From contig SPDT01000004.1 of assembly GCA_008477525.1 (NCBI GenBank), positions 1,984,001 to 2,048,000 of the forward strand: a stretch of DNA of 64,000 bases. Reading direction: 5' to 3'. Under the pieces are notes generated by a model. It was given only the letters and a program-made list of their open reading frames with translations, had not been told where the DNA came from and searched no databases. The DNA is from Hypomyces perniciosus. Taxonomy: Eukaryota > Ascomycota > Sordariomycetes > Hypocreales > Hypocreaceae. The number at the start of each line of letters is the position of its first letter. Within the stretch, counting starts at the first letter, position 1. Shown piece by piece: positions 57,912-64,000 of this stretch. The translations under genes were made by a program, and so were the position numbers.

Positions 57912-58537
57912 TGTGGCTGCGTGCGTCATGCACTTATATGTATGTATTCTCCTTCTCAGATGACAGTCTTCCAAGTGAACGACTTGCTTGCTTGAGGACG
58001 AGGGTCTGTCAGGTGAGGCGGGGGCTCTACGGATGAGCAATCATCGTAGTACTAAACATGATGCGACTCGAATCCGCGCATAGAACTGTATGTATGTATT
58101 ATTATGGCCGTGATGGAATCCGTCAAAGGCCGGTAAGACAATTGAATTGATTCGTGGCTTAAAGCTGTCACTAGTTCCCTCTGATTGAAGCGACTTATCG
58201 CTATATCGGGATCCACACCACAACAAATGCTTAGTCACACGTGATCCCGCGACCTCATCACGCGTCACTTGGGTGACAGACAGCACGGGCGATAATCAAA
58301 GGCGATAGGCGATAACACACACACAAAGAGCGAGAGACTGTATAAATGCGTCGGCCTATGGACAAATGATTCTATGCGGCTCAATAGCTGCCGTTGAATT
58401 TTTTCTCGTTTTTATATTCTACTGTTCCCATCTGTGTGTTGGAGCCGTGTGAGGCTGACAAGCACGAACGCGCTCAGTCGCATGACCCTTGGCGCAACAG
58501 GGGAACTTTCTGTCGCTCTTACTAAGGATGACACAAA
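57912..58537. promoter_or_regulatory. Divergent promoter, SWF1 / RAP1
   Basis: 626 bp between two head-to-head genes. A TATA-like TATAAATG lies at 58341, on the RAP1 side. No coding content is seen. Confidence 0.5.
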
Positions 58538-61095
58538 ATGGCATCCAACATCACCTATAATGGCGTCTCGAGCGCCCAAGGTGGCGGCAATATTTTCAGA
58601 GGCGTCAGCTTCTGGGTCGCTCTGAAAGTGCCTACGAGAGCTTCGATTCTCAAGAAGATCACAGTATGTGGCAGCTACATCGGACCCAGGGATAAGAAAC
58701 TGATTCTCTCCGTAGGATAATCAGGGCTCTGTGGTTCCCTTGGAGAAGTATGCAGATATTTGCATCGCGGATCACGCGAGGAAAGATGCGCCAGCAGGTT
58801 CATATTCGTGGAAGTTCATCACCGACTCGGTTGAGAATGGAATCATTCAGTTAAGGGACCGATATCGCATAGGACCTGCTCCAGATGTGCCGCGGCCAGT
58901 AGGAGCAGGTGTCCATGCCAAAGGAACTCGGGTGCCTTTCACAGAGGCCGACGATGCCGTTCTTGTCCACTGGATTCTTTCGCATCAAGGAGACCATAGC
59001 GGAAATAAGATATATATGGAACTTGCGCAGACTGTATGTTAGTCGCACCGTTATTCAGACGCCACTGCTCACTCAAATCTTACAGAACCAACGCCATCCC
59101 TGGCAATCATGGAGGAACAGGTGGATAAAAAACGTGTCGGTGCTTCCGAAAAAGAGACTCCAGCAATTGGCGGCAATGGCTACGGCAGCGGGAAACGAAG
59201 GCGATGACAACGCCACAGAGAACCCTCCAAATCCAGATTCAAACAGACTCGCAGTAACGAGTAGGAATCAGGGCCAGAGGAGACAAGCTCCTACTGAGAC
59301 TGCTAGCCATAGCCGGCCCCGCAACTCCCCTAGGCATTCCCTCCCAAAACCGAGGGAGGATATCCGGGAAATTTCACATGAGACAGAAACCTCGGCAGAG
59401 AGCGAGGCCTCCAGAGAGAGTTCTGTGCCCAAGAATAGGAGCATCTCCCGAGAGATTCCTGCATTTGAGAAGGACGTTACCGGTGCGATTGCTAAGCAGC
59501 ATTCTAGATCTAGACCAGATTCCGTTTCTAGAGATGATAATCCAATTGAAGGAGATGCAGAACTTGAGGAGGATGCTGCCGCCGATGATTCCAGCACAAT
59601 CGCACCGATGGAGCAGTTTTACCGCGACCTCCATGACTACATGGCGGCAAACGATTTGGAGATCGAAATGCAACATCATATTGGTGGGAAAGACTTGGAG
59701 CTCTGGGACTTGTTTGAGGCAGCCAACACCCAGAACGTGCCACTGGAGGAGTTGGACTGGAAGCAAGTCGCAGCGGACTTGGGTTACCACCGGTTACGAC
59801 ACAGACATGTAGTTGGGGCCTTGCAAAAGTGTTTCGAAGACAACTTGGCTGAGTTCATCTGGGCCATTGCGAGCTTTTATGAGGAGAACGAGGAAGACGA
59901 TGGAGAGGAAACTAAAGAGGCTGCGCAGGAGGAAATCAATGAGGCTGTGCAAGAGGAAGCGGAAGATGAGACGGTTGCCCCGATATCCCACACAGAAGAG
60001 CCTTCGCCGCCAAGTTACGTGCCATCCTCGCCCCCGATCGGCATCGTTTCGAGGAAAAGATCTTTGGACATACAACCTTCGTCGTCGGGATATTCGGTCA
60101 AACGGGGGCGATTTGATCGAGACGCGACAATTCCATCAACACCAGATGAGCGGATTGGTATAGTCAGGCATCATCTATTCACGCAAACACCATCTCCAAG
60201 TTTGCGGAAGAGTATGATGCGCGCCAGGAAATCTGGTCTTCAGGAGCTACCGCCAATACCTCAAACTGCAGACGAGAGGCCTTCAACTACTCCAACACCT
60301 AAGGGTAAAGACGTTCAACCCACGACACCGCGTCAGGCAAGACCCAAGTCGTCCGATAACCCATTTGATACCACCCCTCCCCAGCAGCCCTGCAGCGAAG
60401 CTGAGCTTCACAGTCCAATTCCTTTAAGGCTTGGGACGGGAAACACTGGTCACACTTCCCCGTTGTCAAACGAGGCACCTCACCACACTAAGCAATCGCA
60501 ATCCGCGCAAGGAACCAGAAGGGCGCGTATGTCTATCAATGCTCAGAGAATTGCTGAGGGGGGCCCTTCCACACAGCCCCAGGTCCAGAGGCGTACGTTG
60601 CCTGCGTCGTTTAGACTACCGCAATCCTCTGGGCAATCACAACAACAAATACCGCAGCAACATCGACAGCAAAAGGACTCGACCCAGCACGATGGTGACA
60701 GCATCGACCGTGAGGAGAACCGTCGGCAAATATCCAGTTGGAAAGACTATTATGCATCCCTCGGATACCCTCATGATATTGTGGTGGAAGCTCTAAGGTG
60801 CACGTCCATGGAGATTGGAGACCCTGCCGTTGCCGTTATGAAAAGCCTTCAGGATGGAAATGGTATTCCAACTCACCACGAAGGCGTCTGGACTGACAGA
60901 GACGATACGAGCCTTCGGCTCGTGGACTCGGTAGACGCGAATCAGGAGCCCATTAACGCTGAGGAAGCGAGGCAACTCAAGAGGGCGAAGAAGGAGTGGG
61001 ATCGACTGGTGCATAAGCATGGATTAGAAAGAGTGGACCTCAGGAGGAGGTTCCTGGGGGTGGTTGCTATTAGTGAGCAAACCAGACGAGGATAG
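58538..61095 (+). CDS. rap1: Telomere protein Rap1 (BRCT-Myb-RCT)
   Basis: Three exons (58538-58663, 58716-59033, 59086-61095), all split at codon boundaries, give 817 residues. Rap1 is a shelterin component that protects telomeres and silences nearby genes. Domains in order: an N-terminal BRCT (about residues 15-100: IFRGVSFWVALKVPTRASIL, KYADICIADHARKDAP, YSWKFITDSVENG); a Myb/SANT domain (about 115-170: VPFTEADDAVLVHWILSHQG and HPWQSWRNRWIK); an acidic and Ser-rich region; an ARID-like helical segment (about 325-425: FYRDLHDYMAANDLEIEMQH, ELWDLFEAANTQNVPLEELD); and the C-terminal RCT domain (about 700-815: YYASLGYPHDIVVEAL, GVWTDRDD). The order matches TRF2-interacting Rap1 of filamentous fungi. 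Confidence 0.93.
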
Positions 61096-61343
61096 AGTCT
61101 TCTCGACTGGTTGGACTCGATATAGCAGGATCCCACGTTGGCTGTTTTACAAGGAAACTGGTGACAGCAGTAATGGATGGCGTTACGGACAAGGCGCAGG
61201 ACTGGGCTGCGTGTCTATTTGAGGGCGGCATGCCGTTATTTTCGTACCTGAGATATCCAGTGTTGGAGGTTTATTGTGTTTATTGTCAGGATTCTCCTTG
61301 TGTAAGAGCAAACGCAGAGCTGTTCTTCTGTCTTCGACATCAT

Positions 61344-62401
61344 CTAGTTTCCACCCTCCTTCGCCCTCAGCGTGTGTGCATAATGCCATCCCTCCCTCGC
61401 AATATCCCCCCTCACCTTATACACATCCTCCGCCACATCCAACACCTTCAAATCCACATCCACGAGACTCATCCCCTCGTCAGAGCCCATCTTCCCCAGC
61501 GCGCCCTGCAAAGGCATCGCCACCTGACTCAATCCTACAAACTCCATCCCCTGGTCATCCTTCCCACCGCTCCCAATCGGCGCACACCCGTTGCAGAACA
61601 CAAACCCAACCGTATTCTCAAACGCACGCGCCACAGGCACACTCGTCAAGAACAACGCCTCAGAATCGGGATTCACTACTTCCTCTTCGTCATCCTGACC
61701 ATCGCTGGCGAGCCAGAATGACGGACAGACGATAACCTTCGCGCCATCGGCGACCAACGCGCGACACGCCTCCGGAAACGCCAGGTCCCAGCAGATGATC
61801 ATGCCAAACCGGCCCCAGGGCGTGTCAAACGCCAAATGCGGCGTCTCCGCATCGGCGGTTAAGTGCACGCGTTCAGGATGCCACAGGTTCTTCTTCTGAT
61901 AGCGGCCGAGCAGCGCGCCATCCGGGCCGATGAAGTGGGCTACATTGGCGATACCCTCGGGTGATCCCGGGAGGGGCTCGAGGATCGTGCCAGGGACGAT
62001 GGCGATGTTGAGTTCCTTGGCGAGGGCCTGATAGCGAGCAAGATAGGGAGCCTGTTCCCGCGCCGAGGCGAGGAGGATGGCTGTGTCGGGCTTCCAGGAG
62101 GCGAGGTGATATTCGGGCAGGACGGCTAGGTTGGCGCCCTGGGAGGCGGCGTTGCGGATGTATGTCTCTGCGCGAGCGAAGTTGTCTGCAATGTCGAGAG
62201 GCTGTAGAATACGGTGAGCTTGAGATATCCAAGTATAACTCACTATTTTGGGGTTTGGATCCAAAGTGAGGTTGCATCTCCCCCACTTGTTTGGAGATGC
62301 TCCAACATGAGGGAGACATCTGCGGGGGAGGGGAACTGGAGGGGCTCAGAGCTCACTTTAGAATAGAGCTGAATCAGTGCAATCTTCAAATGAGTTGACA
62401 T
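61344..62401 (-). CDS. Nitrilase-superfamily carbon-nitrogen hydrolase
   Basis: Two minus-strand exons (62401-62357, 62201-61344; 155-nt intron) give 300 residues starting [15 protein letters not shown]. The catalytic triad of the superfamily is present: Glu in [11 protein letters not shown], Lys in [11 protein letters not shown] and Cys in [12 protein letters not shown]. The family's hydrophobic strand motif ([11 protein letters not shown]) and [12 protein letters not shown] follow. The sequence shows an amidase/hydrolase of the Nit or C-N hydrolase type, and the substrate (omega-amidase, beta-alanine or N-carbamoyl type) cannot be decided. The splice choice replaces an intronic read-through start ([12 protein letters not shown]) with the conserved N-terminal beta strand KIALIQL. 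Cytosolic. It converges on RAP1, 248 bp away. Confidence 0.9.
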
Positions 62402-62966
62402 CTTGGCGGATTATTCGGTAAAGTCTTGGTCATAAATTGATAGGTAAATATGTGTATGTAGGTAGGTGAATATAGTGAATGAGCTGTATGTTTATTAATG
62501 TGTTGTGATCGGCAGAGTTGAGACCGATGACCGGCGAGATAAGCCGAGATGCGGGACCACGTGGCAAACCTCTTAAGGATTCATTATCCATGCCAAATCC
62601 CAGAGATTATCCTTCTTGACGAAAATCAGGCCCTTTCGGAATGAAAAGGCTAGCTTTGATGAAATGGCTGACTATCGATGAAGATATAAGGTCGCTTCTG
62701 CTAATCTAGCGTTGGTCATAAGAACGCCTCCCCATGTAAGATGGTAAACCTTGCCGCCTCTCCACCTTATATCTTGAGCCAGTTTGTGCTCCGAAAACTC
62801 CTGATCCCATACTCAACGCAGATTTGTATCCATATGCCGAAAAGAACAGGAAAAAATGGTTCAATAAACGCCAATCCCAAATGCGAAACCTCCCTTGATC
62901 CCACCCATCCGTATGTAATATTGCTGATCCCAGAAACCGACCCGCTAACGAAGCCCATGTGTTAGG
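62402..62966. other. Intergenic, nitrilase promoter
   Basis: Promoter of the minus-strand nitrilase gene and 3' flank of the next minus-strand gene. No gene is seen. Confidence 0.55.
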
Positions 62967-64000
62967 TTAGTATGCGTCCTGAGTAAATTTTAACTGCCGA
63001 AGATTCCCCTTATCCTTAATGTCGCTGTGAACTGTTTCATCAAATGCTATCGTCGAGTTGGGGTGTGTATCCGGTTGGTGAGGCACTGCCCGACTGTCAT
63101 GTGTAATTGCTGCAAGGAAATCACTTCCATGGCGTTTTGCCAGGGATACGGCCAACCCAGCAACCTCACCCAAGCTAACGAGTATAAAGTTCCTCATTGT
63201 CGAGGGCGGGAGTCCGTACGACCCAACGACGAGAGATGTGACCGGACAGAATACGTATGGCCACCAAGAAGTCCAGCCAAACCCGCTAGAAATGGAGCTT
63301 TGTAAAGTTGCTGCAGATGATGAGGCAGATTCGAGAACACCTAGGATATTAGAAGCCGTTTGATGTGCATGGTCCAGACGTTCTTGATGACCTTCATGCC
63401 GGATGAGGAGAGTATCGGCCAATTTTTCAAGTCTCCTCATGCCCTTCATATGGTTATTGACAGGGAAAATAAAGATGACAGCGACAGCATACCATTTCTA
63501 TTTTTTCTTGCCTATTGGCGACCTCTGCCGCTCGGAGTTGTGAGTTTTCCTGCCCAGACTGGTTAGAGCTGAGTGGCCTAATAATTGGCTTCAGAGGAGA
63601 ATTGACTTACAATTTCCTTCTGCAGCGATGTTGAAGATACGATCACCGCAGCCAAGGTTGACATCATGACTTCCATCTCATTGTTTACCCTTTGAGTTGT
63701 TACCTCCAAGGCAGACTCGTGAGCTGTAGCAATTTCTTCACTCTGAGTCCGCATCTTCTCGATTAGCATGCCCAGTAGTTCTTGGAGGTGTCTCGCGTCG
63801 TCAAGTCCATGGTTGATGAAAGTTGCTGATTGCTATCGACGTCTTAGAAGTTGAATAACGCTTTGAGGGCCAATGAACATACCTGCGCATTTCGAACGAT
63901 TCGGTCTTGGAGGACCATCTCCAATTCGGAAAATCCATCCCTCAAGTGATCTACCCGCGGTTTCAGGCCTTCAACGGCGACTCCTGCGTCTTGAAGCCTC
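62967..64000 (-). CDS. Kar5/Tht1-like nuclear fusion protein (5' partial)
   Basis: Minus-strand exons can be joined in frame: from the window edge to 63883, 63832-63611, 63558-63493 and 63443-62967, with introns of about 50 nt. The upstream part is a long amphipathic/coiled-coil region (GLDDARHLQELLGMLIEKM, EMEVMMSTLAAVIVSSTSLQ, SNILGVLESASSSAATLQSS). It is followed by two hydrophobic spans: FGWTSWWPYVFCPVTSLVVGSYGLP and FILVSLGEVAGLAVSLAKRH. A coiled-coil lumenal region followed by paired C-terminal membrane spans is the layout of Kar5/Tht1 proteins, which act in nuclear-envelope fusion during mating. The family call rests on layout and memory of related fungal C-termini. The N-terminus is outside the window. 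Confidence 0.55.

Noticed and set aside
58040..58090. tRNA-like GATTCGAGTC on the minus strand
   Set aside because: The flanking bases do not form a 5-bp T stem around the loop, and no acceptor or anticodon stem can be drawn.
1..64000. CRISPR array, operons or a biosynthetic gene cluster
   Set aside because: No regularly spaced identical repeats. The genes are intron-containing eukaryotic genes on mixed strands, and no polyketide synthase, peptide synthetase or terpene cyclase backbone is present.

Overview
This window is nuclear DNA of a filamentous ascomycete. Protein-coding genes are split by short introns (about 50-200 nt) with GTRNGT-like donors and CTRAC-like branch points. The proteins are typical of Pezizomycotina: a secreted tyrosinase, a Zn2Cys6 regulator, very long disordered proteins, RAP1 and GCN20. 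The beta-tubulin intron positions and the tyrosinase resemble Sordariomycetes, probably Hypocreales. That placement is inference, since no database search was possible. Seventeen protein genes were modelled by joining exons at splice sites; two of them (MCM10 at the left edge, a KAR5-like gene at the right edge) run off the window.

Left part (1-20 kb): MCM10 (partial, +); a 4 kb gene-free stretch holding a 493-bp TA-flanked inverted-repeat element; a secreted tyrosinase (+); an intron-containing tRNA-Phe (-); a GNAT acetyltransferase (+); another 4.1 kb gene-free stretch ending in the long leader of a Zn-cluster regulator (+); a membrane-anchored spermidine-synthase-fold protein (+) with a striking promoter repeat array; and an FMN-binding PPOX-like protein (-).

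Middle (20-42 kb): a 2249-residue protein with about seven membrane spans and a roughly 2000-residue disordered tail carrying 90-residue Leu-Trp repeats (+); a 1121-residue disordered protein (-); a 5.2 kb gene-poor stretch; and GCN20, the ABC-F ATPase of translational control (+).

Right part (42-64 kb) is dense with housekeeping genes: beta-tubulin, mitochondrial ribosomal protein uL6m, a 3'(2'),5'-bisphosphate nucleotidase (-), the ATP-synthase assembly factor FMC1, a 1277-residue proline-rich/helical protein (-), the Hsp90 activator AHA1, the palmitoyltransferase SWF1 (-), telomere protein RAP1, a nitrilase-family amidohydrolase (-) and a partial KAR5/Tht1-like nuclear-fusion protein (-).

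The genes do not form a biosynthetic cluster or an operon-like system. Three pairs are head to head (nucleotidase/FMC1, SWF1/RAP1, and the Pro-rich protein/AHA1 over a longer distance). Three pairs are tail to tail (uL6m/nucleotidase, AHA1/SWF1, RAP1/nitrilase). The least explained signals are the 7-TM/LW-repeat giant, the TA-flanked inverted-repeat element with one-sided transition decay, the 11-bp-spaced promoter array near 16.95 kb, and a short TACGGAGTAC-type motif scattered through the non-coding DNA but not seen in the exons.
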